Positions 1 through 6,170 of a stretch of DNA of 7,464 bases are shown one piece after another. The translations under genes and the position numbers were made by a program. Origin of the DNA: Desulfurococcales archaeon. Its GTDB lineage: Archaea; Thermoproteota; Thermoprotei_A; Sulfolobales; Desulfurococcaceae. The notes below the pieces were generated by a model. That model did no database searches. It worked only from the letters and a program-made list of their open reading frames with translations, and was not told the origin of the DNA. Numbering within the stretch: position 1 is the first letter of the stretch; each line of letters starts with the position of its first letter. The DNA is taken from the NCBI GenBank assembly GCA_027064845.1, contig JAMOPC010000442.1, forward strand, positions 1 through 7,464. The letters are read 5' to 3'.

Positions 1-96
1 ATCGTGAAGAAAACAGCTGGAGACGCACCAACTATTAACCCAGATCCTAAGGAGTTCTTTGAAGCAGCGAAGAAACACTACAAAGTTGAATTCTAA
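1..96 (+). CDS. 3' end of an unidentified protein (C-terminal 31 residues)
   Basis: The plus-strand frame open from base 1 runs to a TAA at 94-96 and encodes 31 residues; the start lies outside the window. The fragment is rich in lysine and charged residues, has a Pro/Asp-containing stretch (INPDPKEFF) followed by an amphipathic-looking helix, and ends KVEF. This fits the C-terminal tail of a soluble thermophile protein. A T-rich tract begins about ten bases after the stop, where an archaeal terminator would be expected, which supports a real gene end. I do not recognise the family and assign no function. Confidence 0.7.
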   Translation: MVKKTAGDAPTINPDPKEFFEAAKKHYKVEF

Positions 97-104
97 CCAT
101 ACCA

Positions 105-124
105 TCTTTTTTCTTCTCTTTCTC
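105..124 (+). terminator. T-rich transcription terminator after the upstream gene
   Basis: Starting nine bases after the TAA at 94-96, the plus strand carries a pyrimidine tract with a run of six T followed by repeated CTT units. Archaeal RNA polymerase terminates at oligo-T tracts without needing a hairpin, and I see no stem before it. The position and strand suit the gene ending at 96. Known for archaea: T-tract termination. Inferred: that this one is used. Confidence 0.55.
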
Positions 125-153
125 ACTTTCCAGAAAAGAAGCTGATCATGTTG

Positions 154-180
154 ACTTATTAACCATTTCGACAAATAATA
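154..180 (+). promoter_or_regulatory. Possible promoter region of the C69 hydrolase gene (weak TATA-like sites)
   Basis: The 134-base gap between the upstream stop (96) and the TTG start (231) should hold the promoter of the secernin-like gene. Two AT-rich elements could act as a TATA box: CTTATTAA near 155-162 and AAATAATA at 173-180. The second would put the transcript start near 200-205, leaving a leader of roughly 25-30 bases that includes the ribosome binding site. Neither is a strong match to TTTATATA and no clear BRE is visible, so the choice is uncertain. Confidence 0.3.
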
Positions 181-214
181 GTAGATCAAGTCTGGAGCAC
201 GTCAATGATGAGTA

Positions 215-219
215 GGGTG
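215..219 (+). promoter_or_regulatory. Ribosome binding site GGGTG for the TTG start at 231
   Basis: GGGTG at 215-219 partly matches the complement of the archaeal 16S 3' end (AGGTGAT type) and sits 11 bases before the TTG at 231. The frame has a stop codon (TGA, 222-224) just upstream, so no earlier start is possible, and the site supports initiation at this rare codon. Confidence 0.5.
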
Positions 220-230
220 TATGAAGAAAA

Positions 231-1544
231 TTGTGCGATATAATTGTAGTGACTCCTAAAGCTACAAAGCATAAGCTGCTATTGTTCGGCAAAAATAGTG
301 ATAGATTTCCAGACGAGCCACAAGTATTAGAGGTTATTCCACGTGCAAAACATGAAGAAGAAACCCTTAAACTTAGATACGTAGAACTACCACAAGTTAA
401 AGAGACATATGCCGTCCTAATTTCTAGGCCATGGTGGACTTATGGAGCAGAAATGGGTGTTAATGAACATGGACTAGTTATTGGTAATGTAGCTGTTTTT
501 ACTAAAGAACCTTATGAGAAAAAAGGCTTACTCGGTATGGAGATCCTAAGGCTTGCTCTCGAAAGAACACGTACTGCACGAGACGCATTAAAGTTTATCA
601 TTAACCTAATAGAAGAAGTAGGACAAGGCGGAAACCATGCATATAATAGAAAGTTTATGTATCATAATAGCTTCATAATCGCTGACAAAACAGGTGAAGC
701 CTGGGTTCTGGAAACAGCTGGTAAATATTGGGCTGCTAAAAAGATAGACACGGTATATAGTGTATCAAATGCGTTAACAATTACAAACGACTGGGATCTC
801 GCTCACGACGAACTAGTAAAACATGGTGTAGCCAAGCATGGATGTAGTAAAGATGATTTTAATTTCTCAAAATGCTATTCTGATAGGATCATGACGTATT
901 TAGCTAAGGGTAGGGAGAGAAGAAAATTCACTTATAAGAAGTTATTGGGGAAAGAAGGAACCATAGACGTATATTACGCGATGAAAATACTTAGAAGTCA
1001 TCACAAAGAACCCTATCATCCAGCAAAGGGCTCCATGAGAGATATATGTATGCATTATGGAGGACCACTAAGACCCACACAAACAGCTTCATCCATGATA
1101 GTATTACTTAAAAATAATAATCATCTCGCATTTGCTACCGGAGCATCTAATCCATGCCTCACAATGTATAAGCCCGTAACAATTGAATCCGGAATACCTA
1201 TATTGAAAATACCTGCAATTAATAGATATGATCCCAGCGTTTACTGGTGGAGGATCGAGTACTTGAATAGAAAGATCCAATTATGCTACGATAAAGTAGT
1301 ACATTATCACGTAATAAAAGTATATGAGGCTGAAAAATACATAATGGATAAAGCATTAAAGTTCTTCTATCAGGGAAAACTCTCAAAGCAAGTAATTAAA
1401 GTAATAGCTTATCAAGCTTTCAGCATAGAAGAAGAAATTATTAATAGAGATTTAGAGTTCTTTAAACGAGTAAATTGTAAGACCCCTCTATTATATTCAC
1501 TCCTTCTAAGATACATTAGTAAAAAGGTTTTCATGGATATTTAG
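231..1544 (+). CDS. Secernin-like peptidase family C69 (dipeptidase / Ntn hydrolase)
   Basis: The 437-residue protein resembles secernins, members of peptidase family C69 in the N-terminal nucleophile superfamily, along most of its length. Visible motifs are MCDIIVV with Cys2 as likely nucleophile, FGKNSDR (19-25), GAEMGVNEHGLVIGN (72-86), GQGGN (131-135), HNSFIIADK (145-153), ETAGKYWAA (161-169), RPTQTASSM (271-279) and TGASNPC (293-299). Animal secernins share nearly the same blocks. The rest, about 310-437, is less conserved and probably helical. The TTG start is fixed by an in-frame TGA seven bases upstream and by the catalytic cysteine at position 2, so only Met removal would be needed to free the nucleophile. 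There is no signal peptide, so the enzyme is probably cytoplasmic. Family members are dipeptidases or amide hydrolases; the substrate here is unknown. The gene stands alone and converges on the antiporter gene with a 4-base overlap. Family assignment is firm, activity is inferred. Confidence 0.88.
   Translation: MCDIIVVTPKATKHKLLLFGKNSDRFPDEPQVLEVIPRAKHEEETLKLRYVELPQVKETYAVLISRPWWTYGAEMGVNEHGLVIGNVAVFTKEPYEKKGLLGMEILRLALERTRTARDALKFIINLIEEVGQGGNHAYNRKFMYHNSFIIADKTGEAWVLETAGKYWAAKKIDTVYSVSNALTITNDWDLAHDELVKHGVAKHGCSKDDFNFSKCYSDRIMTYLAKGRERRKFTYKKLLGKEGTIDVYYAMKILRSHHKEPYHPAKGSMRDICMHYGGPLRPTQTASSMIVLLKNNNHLAFATGASNPCLTMYKPVTIESGIPILKIPAINRYDPSVYWWRIEYLNRKIQLCYDKVVHYHVIKVYEAEKYIMDKALKFFYQGKLSKQVIKVIAYQAFSIEEEIINRDLEFFKRVNCKTPLLYSLLLRYISKKVFMDI
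1519..1526 (-). terminator. Possible T-tract terminator of the antiporter gene, inside the C69 gene
   Basis: Read on the minus strand, a run of five T (1525-1521) lies about 15 bases past the antiporter stop codon at 1541. Because the two genes overlap tail to tail, any terminator for the antiporter must lie inside the convergent C69 coding sequence. The tract is short and unsupported by other signals. Confidence 0.25.
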
Positions 1545-2704
1545 CGAGTTAATAACTTCTTTAATAGTATTGGCGTAGTTAAACTAGTAACATATATTAG
1601 AATTAGTGCTGATAAATAGAGCTCCATAGTTAATACACCTAGTGTAAGCCCGACAACAGCTATCACTAGATCAACACCTGCTCTCGGCATCATTCCAACA
1701 CCAATGGTGATTGATGAACGAGTATCTAAATCCATAGCTTTAGCAACTCCTCCACATCCAAGTATCTTCCCAACTATACCTGCCAATACAATAGCAACCA
1801 CTATACCTATGGCATTATACATGTTAATTCTCCCAACAACTATCCATGGATTCAACAATATACCAGCGTAAACGAAGAAGAATGGAGAAATAATCTGAGC
1901 AAATATCTCTAAGAACCTATATGTTCTCTCTTTAACAACCTTACTTAAAGCTAATCCAGCTAAATATGCGCCTATTAGTGGGGACAATCCTAGGTACGAT
2001 GATAAAACAGCCATCAACATACCAATGATTAGTAATTGTATCATGGGTGTGTCTATGAGTCTAGAACTCATTATAACCCCATTAAATAATTTGTTTGAAA
2101 ACTTATAGAGCAAGTAAAAGATTGAGAATATGATTATCAATGCAAGAGATATCTGTATAATTGATTCGTGTTTTACTTCCCCATAATAAGCAATACTAGA
2201 TGTTATTGCAAATAAAGCCATGGCCATGACATCGTCTGCAAAAGCTGCGCCGAGAATTATTTCGCCGATTCTTGTCCTAATAACACCTAGTTCTAAGAGA
2301 GTCATTGATGTAACACTAACACTTGTAGGTGAGAGGATAGTTGCTATGAACAAAGCCGTTATGTATGAGTAATTAAATAAGAGCGCGATTATATAAGCTA
2401 GGAAAAATGTGACTAGAACGCCTCCGAGTGCTACAAGTACAGCTTTTAGTCCATATTTTTTAGCGGCTTCAATATCTGTTTCTAAACCAGCAAGGAAGAT
2501 CAACACCACGATACCGAGCCAGCCTATTACTTCGACATTATGAGTGGCTTTTATAAGTCCTAGAACTGTTGGGCCTATAATAATGCCTGCAAGTAGATCT
2601 CCCAATATAGGTGGTTGTCCTAGTCTAACAATTAATTCTTCCAACGACTTAGCCAACACAATAACAATCGCTAGATCTAGTAGAATCATCAGCTCTGTAT
2701 TCAT
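1541..2704 (-). CDS. CPA2-family cation/proton antiporter (Na+/H+ or K+/H+ exchanger, membrane domain only)
   Basis: This 387-residue hydrophobic protein has about 13 predicted membrane segments (roughly 5-20, 31-50, 58-75, 86-110, 114-134, 146-172, 180-202, 219-238, 240-255, 265-288, 296-318, 331-353, 361-382). It shows the CPA2 signatures: LGQPPILGDLLAGIIIGP (28-45), LAGLETD (71-77), SPTSVSVTSMTLLELG (125-140) and GAAFADDVMAMA (152-163). Asp157-Asp158 form the ion-binding pair typical of electrogenic NapA-type exchangers. Lys313 in GIVGKILG may match the helix lysine of NapA. The late motif reads MPRAGVDLV (339-347), where many relatives have PRGEV, so the usual glutamate is replaced. The protein ends after the last helix with no TrkA-N/RCK domain, unlike KefB/KefC. 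It should exchange Na+ or K+ for H+ across the cell membrane; the ion cannot be told from sequence. It lies 79 bases after the threonine synthase gene and may be co-transcribed, though no metabolic link is evident. ATG start, weak ribosome binding site. Confidence 0.88.
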   Translation of the reverse strand: MNTELMILLDLAIVIVLAKSLEELIVRLGQPPILGDLLAGIIIGPTVLGLIKATHNVEVIGWLGIVVLIFLAGLETDIEAAKKYGLKAVLVALGGVLVTFFLAYIIALLFNYSYITALFIATILSPTSVSVTSMTLLELGVIRTRIGEIILGAAFADDVMAMALFAITSSIAYYGEVKHESIIQISLALIIIFSIFYLLYKFSNKLFNGVIMSSRLIDTPMIQLLIIGMLMAVLSSYLGLSPLIGAYLAGLALSKVVKERTYRFLEIFAQIISPFFFVYAGILLNPWIVVGRINMYNAIGIVVAIVLAGIVGKILGCGGVAKAMDLDTRSSITIGVGMMPRAGVDLVIAVVGLTLGVLTMELYLSALILIYVTSLTTPILLKKLLTR

Positions 2705-2716
2705 TATCGATCAACA

Positions 2717-2727
2717 GTCTCAGAGAC
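2717..2727. repeat. Short perfect inverted repeat before the antiporter start
   Basis: GTCTCAGAGAC at 2717-2727 has two perfect 5-base arms around one central base, 12 bases upstream of the antiporter ATG. The spacer is too short for an RNA hairpin, so if it matters it would be as a protein-binding site near the start of the transcript. It may equally be chance. Confidence 0.3.
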
Positions 2728-2753
2728 CTACCACAATAATAATATTCTTCACA

Positions 2754-2765
2754 GGATAAATAAAG
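2754..2765 (-). promoter_or_regulatory. Possible TATA box for the antiporter gene
   Basis: On the minus strand the sequence CTTTATTTATCC (2765-2754) resembles an archaeal TATA box. It would place the transcript start near 2735, about 30 bases before the ATG at 2704. The same bases form the T-rich stretch after the threonine synthase gene, so the two readings compete. A second AT-rich stretch nearer the gene (about 2737-2748) is an alternative. No good BRE is seen. Confidence 0.3.
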
Positions 2766-2769
2766 AAAA
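2758..2769 (-). terminator. T-rich stretch after the threonine synthase gene, possible operon terminator
   Basis: Fifteen bases past the threonine synthase stop (2784) the minus strand has a TTTT-C-TTT-A-TTT tract. It could end the threonine operon transcript. The tract is interrupted, so partial read-through into the antiporter gene is plausible. Confidence 0.35.
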
Positions 2770-2783
2770 CTATTATCTAGTAA

Positions 2784-3983
2784 TTATAGATAACTTATTG
2801 TATCGGGATCTTTTAATGCATGACCTGTAAATACCAGTACACCTATCTCATCTATGTTTATAGTTTCTTTTTCAACTAGTTTGAGAAAACCAGCATATGC
2901 TGTAGCACTAGCTGGTTCAACACCTATTCCTTCATACCTAGCGATCTTCTTCAATGCTTCTATTATCTCTTCATCATTTACCTTCAGAAACATTCCATTA
3001 GATTCTATAACTGCTCTTACAGCTTTCATCCAATTAATTGGTTTCCCGATCCTTATAGCTGTAGCTATTGTTTCAGGCTTATCAACGAAGAGTGGTTTCT
3101 CTGCCTTGTTCTCCCACATATTTGCTAGAGGTGATGCCCCCTCAGCTTGTACACCGATCATCCTTGGGAGTTTATTAATGTAGCCGAACATGTATAGTTC
3201 TTTGAAGCCCTTCCATATAGCCGATATATTGCCAGCATTACCAACAGGTACAACAACGTAATCCGGAACACGTCCTAGTTCATCTACTATTTCGTAAGCA
3301 ATTGTCTTTTGTCCCTCAAGCCTCCAGGGGTTAAGCGAGTTAAGGGGATAATAACTGTGCTCGCTAGACCCGAATATCTTCTCCATAACATACTCTAGTG
3401 CATTATCAAAACTGCCTTCAACCTCTACTATTCGTGCACCATGAAGAATTGCTTGGGAGAGCTTTCCCCTAGCGACTTTTCCCCTGGGCAAGACAACGAG
3501 GCATTCCAATCCAGCTCTAGCAGCATAAGCAGCTGCTGATGCAGATGTATTCCCAGTACTAGCTACTATTACTCCCTTAAACCCTAGATACTTAGCAAGG
3601 GTTATACCAACAGTCATTCCCCTATCCTTAAAGCTACCAGTGGGATTAGCTCCTTCAAACTTAGCATATATTCTATAATCCCTACCAGTATCTCGTAGGA
3701 CTACTCTCTTTAAGGGTATTAGAGGAGTACCTCCCTCACCGAGAGATACTGGCTCGATGTCTTCCCGTATAGGTAATAATTCCCTGTATTTCCATACACT
3801 CGGTTTTCGACTACTAAGCTTTTCCCAATCTAGATGTGGTTTTGGTACAATAACTTCTAGTAATGAACCACATTTCGGGCATTTAAACAAATATAGTTGT
3901 GGCTCAAATTCTTTGCCACAGTTTATGCATCTAAGATATACTTCTTTCTTAACAACGTTCCAAATACTATGACGAATACTCAT
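2784..3983 (-). CDS. thrC: Threonine synthase (PLP-dependent, zinc-ribbon N-terminus)
   Basis: Converts O-phosphohomoserine to threonine and phosphate, the last step of the pathway, in the cytoplasm. The 399-residue protein begins with a zinc-ribbon-like segment (Cys19, Cys22, Cys35, Cys38 in two CxxC pairs) and continues as a fold-type II PLP enzyme. Motifs are EGGTPLI (83-89), GANPTGSFKDRGMT (111-124) with Lys119 as the PLP Schiff-base lysine, STGNTSASAAAYAARAG (142-158), PVGNAGN (246-252), GVEPASA (354-360) and FTGHALKDPD (385-394). The length and the zinc ribbon are usual for archaeal ThrC. I start at the ATG 3983: a GAGGTG site ends at 3989, five bases before it. The GTG two codons upstream (3989) shares a base with that site and cannot use it. 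The gene starts 16 bases after the asd stop and is the last clear member of the operon. Confidence 0.96.
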   Translation of the reverse strand: MSIRHSIWNVVKKEVYLRCINCGKEFEPQLYLFKCPKCGSLLEVIVPKPHLDWEKLSSRKPSVWKYRELLPIREDIEPVSLGEGGTPLIPLKRVVLRDTGRDYRIYAKFEGANPTGSFKDRGMTVGITLAKYLGFKGVIVASTGNTSASAAAYAARAGLECLVVLPRGKVARGKLSQAILHGARIVEVEGSFDNALEYVMEKIFGSSEHSYYPLNSLNPWRLEGQKTIAYEIVDELGRVPDYVVVPVGNAGNISAIWKGFKELYMFGYINKLPRMIGVQAEGASPLANMWENKAEKPLFVDKPETIATAIRIGKPINWMKAVRAVIESNGMFLKVNDEEIIEALKKIARYEGIGVEPASATAYAGFLKLVEKETINIDEIGVLVFTGHALKDPDTISYL

Positions 3984-3988
3984 GATCA

Positions 3989-3994
3989 CACCTC
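3989..3994 (-). promoter_or_regulatory. Shine-Dalgarno GAGGTG of thrC, decides the start
   Basis: GAGGTG (3994-3989 on the minus strand) is a full match to the core anti-Shine-Dalgarno complement of archaeal 16S rRNA. It is five bases from the ATG at 3983. The GTG at 3989-3987 begins on its last base, so it is unlikely to be the start. Confidence 0.75.
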
Positions 3995-3999
3995 TTATG

Positions 4000-5058
4000 C
4001 TAGATCATTTTTCTCTGTTTCAAGAGCTCGGCTATGAGGACAGCGTTTCCAGCAGCTCCTCTGATCGTATTGCTTCCTACTACGAAGTACTTTATCTTAT
4101 TCTCTCCCTTATAGATACTGATTCTACCAACTGATACACTCATGCCATTCCCATTCATTCTATCGAGTCTTGGTTGAGGCCTGTTATTACTTCTATGAAC
4201 AATTACTGGTTTTTCAGGGGCTGTTGGAAGCCCACTTAATCCTTTAAAGCCTTCATATATATTTATGATCTCATCAATACTTTTAGGCTCGTTATGTGTT
4301 TTTACAAGTACTGATATGGAATGCCCCTCTAGAACTGGTACTCTCGTACACCTAGCATAGATCCTTATATCATTTCTTTCTATTATTTCACCATTTCTTG
4401 TCATGCCAAGTATTTTCTTAGGCTCATATTCTAGTTTCTCCTCCTCACCAGGTATATAGGGTAGGATATTATCGATGATCTCGAGACTAGATACTCCATG
4501 AAGACCGGCACCAGACAAGCCTTGCATCGAGACAGCATATACTTCGCTAATACCATATGTATCAAGTATTGGTTTAAGCGATAATGATAATATTGCTGAA
4601 GTACAGTTCGGAACCTTTACTATGAATCCCTCCCATCCCCTCTCTTGTCTTTGATAATCAATAATATCTAAATGCTCAGAGTTTATTTCGGGAATAATCA
4701 CTGGGATATCCTTTTCTCTACGAAAACAACTAGCGTTAGAAACTATCACTAAGCCTTTCTTAGCAAGTACAGGTTCTATATCTACTGCTACACTACTAGG
4801 AAGAGCTACAAATACTACATCTGGTTTTTCAGCTACTATTTTCTCAATACTAAGTTCCTGTAGCCTCATATCCTTTAATTCTTCGGGGACATCATTACTT
4901 ATGACCCATTCTACGGCTTCGCTATATTTCTTTCCAGCTTTACTTCTTGATGCTGTAATTAGTGTTATTTCAAACCATGGATGCTTGTATAAGAGAGACA
5001 AAAATCTCTGGCCAACTATTCCAGTAGCTCCTAGAACAGCCATATAGAGTTTAGACAC
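4000..5058 (-). CDS. asd: Aspartate-semialdehyde dehydrogenase
   Basis: Reduces L-aspartyl-4-phosphate to aspartate 4-semialdehyde with NADPH, step two of the pathway. From the chosen start the protein has 352 residues, normal for the archaeal/fungal type. It shows the nucleotide-binding loop LGATGIVGQRF (9-19), VFVALPSS (82-89), SNASCFRR (107-114), the active-site VPNCTSA (149-155) with Cys152 as nucleophile, the substrate-loop region QGLSGAGLHGVSS (179-191), TRVPVLEGHSISV (238-250) with Arg239 and His246, and the C-terminal VVGSNTIRGAAGNAVL. No key residue is missing. The frame is open to a GTG at 5067, but that codon lies inside a GGTGA site (5068-5064). The GTG at 5058, five bases beyond it, is the better start and leaves an 8-base overlap with the aspartate kinase stop. 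The ATG at 5043 would leave too short an N-terminus and has no ribosome site at good distance. Confidence 0.95.
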   Translation of the reverse strand: MSKLYMAVLGATGIVGQRFLSLLYKHPWFEITLITASRSKAGKKYSEAVEWVISNDVPEELKDMRLQELSIEKIVAEKPDVVFVALPSSVAVDIEPVLAKKGLVIVSNASCFRREKDIPVIIPEINSEHLDIIDYQRQERGWEGFIVKVPNCTSAILSLSLKPILDTYGISEVYAVSMQGLSGAGLHGVSSLEIIDNILPYIPGEEEKLEYEPKKILGMTRNGEIIERNDIRIYARCTRVPVLEGHSISVLVKTHNEPKSIDEIINIYEGFKGLSGLPTAPEKPVIVHRSNNRPQPRLDRMNGNGMSVSVGRISIYKGENKIKYFVVGSNTIRGAAGNAVLIAELLKQRKMI

Positions 5059-6166
5059 TTTGCTCACCTAAAACTATTTCCCTATGAATGATCCTTGAAG
5101 CCGAAACTAATTCTTCATAAGATACTTTAAGAATAGATAATGGTTTTTCACTATACGCTTGTATTTCATGAATACTTATTCCCTTCTCTAATAATACGTC
5201 AAGAACCTTTTTGACAATCAAAGAACTACTTGAACAACCACCAATAAGCGCCATGTAGGATGCAGACTGTCTAACCCCTAGAACCTTCGGTTTCCCTAAC
5301 GATCTCGCTTTCTTCTTAATAATTGTTCCAAATTTACTCCATGAACCCACATGTACAACTATATTGTTATAGTACTCGATGAGAGGATAGAATGATTTCT
5401 TATTGAATCCCTTAACTCTATGTTCTGCAGCAACTATCGCTTCGTCATAGGAGAGTTCTCTAACTATAACTGCTCTATGATCTATTCTTGGATCAATGCT
5501 CATAATACCATCGACATCAGTGACAAGGTATACGTCATTAATACCTAGTACAGAGGCTACAGCAACAGCAGTATAATCCGAACCACCCCTACCAAGTAAT
5601 GTAGTATAACCTTCAATACTTGAACCAACAAACCCCTCCATCACAAGAACTGTTCCGTCACGTAGTAATTTCTTAACCCAATTAATCCTATGCTTCGTTT
5701 TCTTCAAATCTATTCGTGCATCCAAATAATTATTATCGGTAACAATATAGTCTCTAGCATCTAAACCAATAGCTTCAATACCAATATAATCCAATACATA
5801 TTCCATCAATACCCTACTGATCCTTTCCCCAATACTAATGACAGCTGGTTTCAACACATGATCAATACCTTTCTTATTATTTAGTATAGATTTGGCTTTT
5901 AGAAGAATGCTTTCGATCTTATGTCTGAAAGCCTCGTTATCGACCTCGCTGATGAGGTCATAAGCTCTTTCCTCAACTTGTCTTATCTTGCTGGGATCAT
6001 TGTTCACAGCATCATATAGTATATTGGTTAAACCCTTAGGTGCAGACACTATGATCAACGGATAAACATTCTTATCGATGAACACCTCCATGATCTTTAA
6101 GGCGTTATGAATATATGAGTCGATAGATTTTAACAAAGACCCACCAATCTTTACAACTGCATACAT
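5051..6166 (-). CDS. lysC: Aspartate kinase, short form with reduced ACT region
   Basis: Phosphorylates L-aspartate with ATP to 4-phospho-L-aspartate, the entry step. From the ATG at 6166 the protein has 371 residues. It has the amino-acid-kinase motifs VVKIGGS (4-10), ISIGERISRVLM (110-121), EGFVGSS (167-173), GRGGSDYTAVAVA (192-204) and TDVDGIMSIDPRI (216-228). The catalytic part ends near 270-290. Only about 75-80 residues remain, enough for one ACT-like unit around 303-371, whereas typical archaeal and bacterial enzymes of about 400-470 residues carry two. Feedback inhibition by threonine or lysine may therefore be altered or lost (inference). A GTG at 6178 extends the frame by four codons, but it is part of a GAGGTG site (6181-6176) nine bases from the ATG. 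Starting at ATG gives the usual short lead into the VVKxGGS strand and a 4-base gap to the hom stop. The 3' end overlaps asd by 8 bases. Confidence 0.94.
   Translation of the reverse strand: MYAVVKIGGSLLKSIDSYIHNALKIMEVFIDKNVYPLIIVSAPKGLTNILYDAVNNDPSKIRQVEERAYDLISEVDNEAFRHKIESILLKAKSILNNKKGIDHVLKPAVISIGERISRVLMEYVLDYIGIEAIGLDARDYIVTDNNYLDARIDLKKTKHRINWVKKLLRDGTVLVMEGFVGSSIEGYTTLLGRGGSDYTAVAVASVLGINDVYLVTDVDGIMSIDPRIDHRAVIVRELSYDEAIVAAEHRVKGFNKKSFYPLIEYYNNIVVHVGSWSKFGTIIKKKARSLGKPKVLGVRQSASYMALIGGCSSSSLIVKKVLDVLLEKGISIHEIQAYSEKPLSILKVSYEELVSASRIIHREIVLGEQSV
5064..5068 (-). promoter_or_regulatory. Shine-Dalgarno GGTGA of asd, decides the start
   Basis: GGTGA (5068-5064 on the minus strand) lies within the last codons of the aspartate kinase gene and is five bases from the GTG at 5058. 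The GTG at 5067 is part of the site itself, which argues against initiation there. Confidence 0.6.
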
Positions 6167-6170
6167 TTCT

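Noticed and set aside
143..148. TGATCA palindrome in the gap before the C69 gene as an operator
   Set aside because: A six-base palindrome is common by chance in AT-rich DNA and there is no second copy with helical spacing.
1541..2704. Antiporter as a functional part of the threonine pathway, for example a threonine exporter
   Set aside because: Its motifs are those of CPA2 cation/proton exchangers, not of LysE, RhtB or ThrE exporters; adjacency alone does not support a metabolic role.
2544..2759. Plus-strand open frame of 71 codons opposite the antiporter 5' end
   Set aside because: It is antisense to the conserved antiporter N-terminus, has low-complexity Ser/Thr/Ile composition, and resembles no family I know.
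2854..3183. Plus-strand open frame of 109 codons inside thrC
   Set aside because: Antisense shadow of a well-conserved enzyme; the composition mirrors the codon pattern of the other strand and no domain is visible.
3757..3972. Plus-strand open frame of 71 codons opposite the thrC zinc-ribbon region
   Set aside because: Antisense to conserved CxxC and neighbouring residues; no recognisable family, no supporting ribosome site noted.
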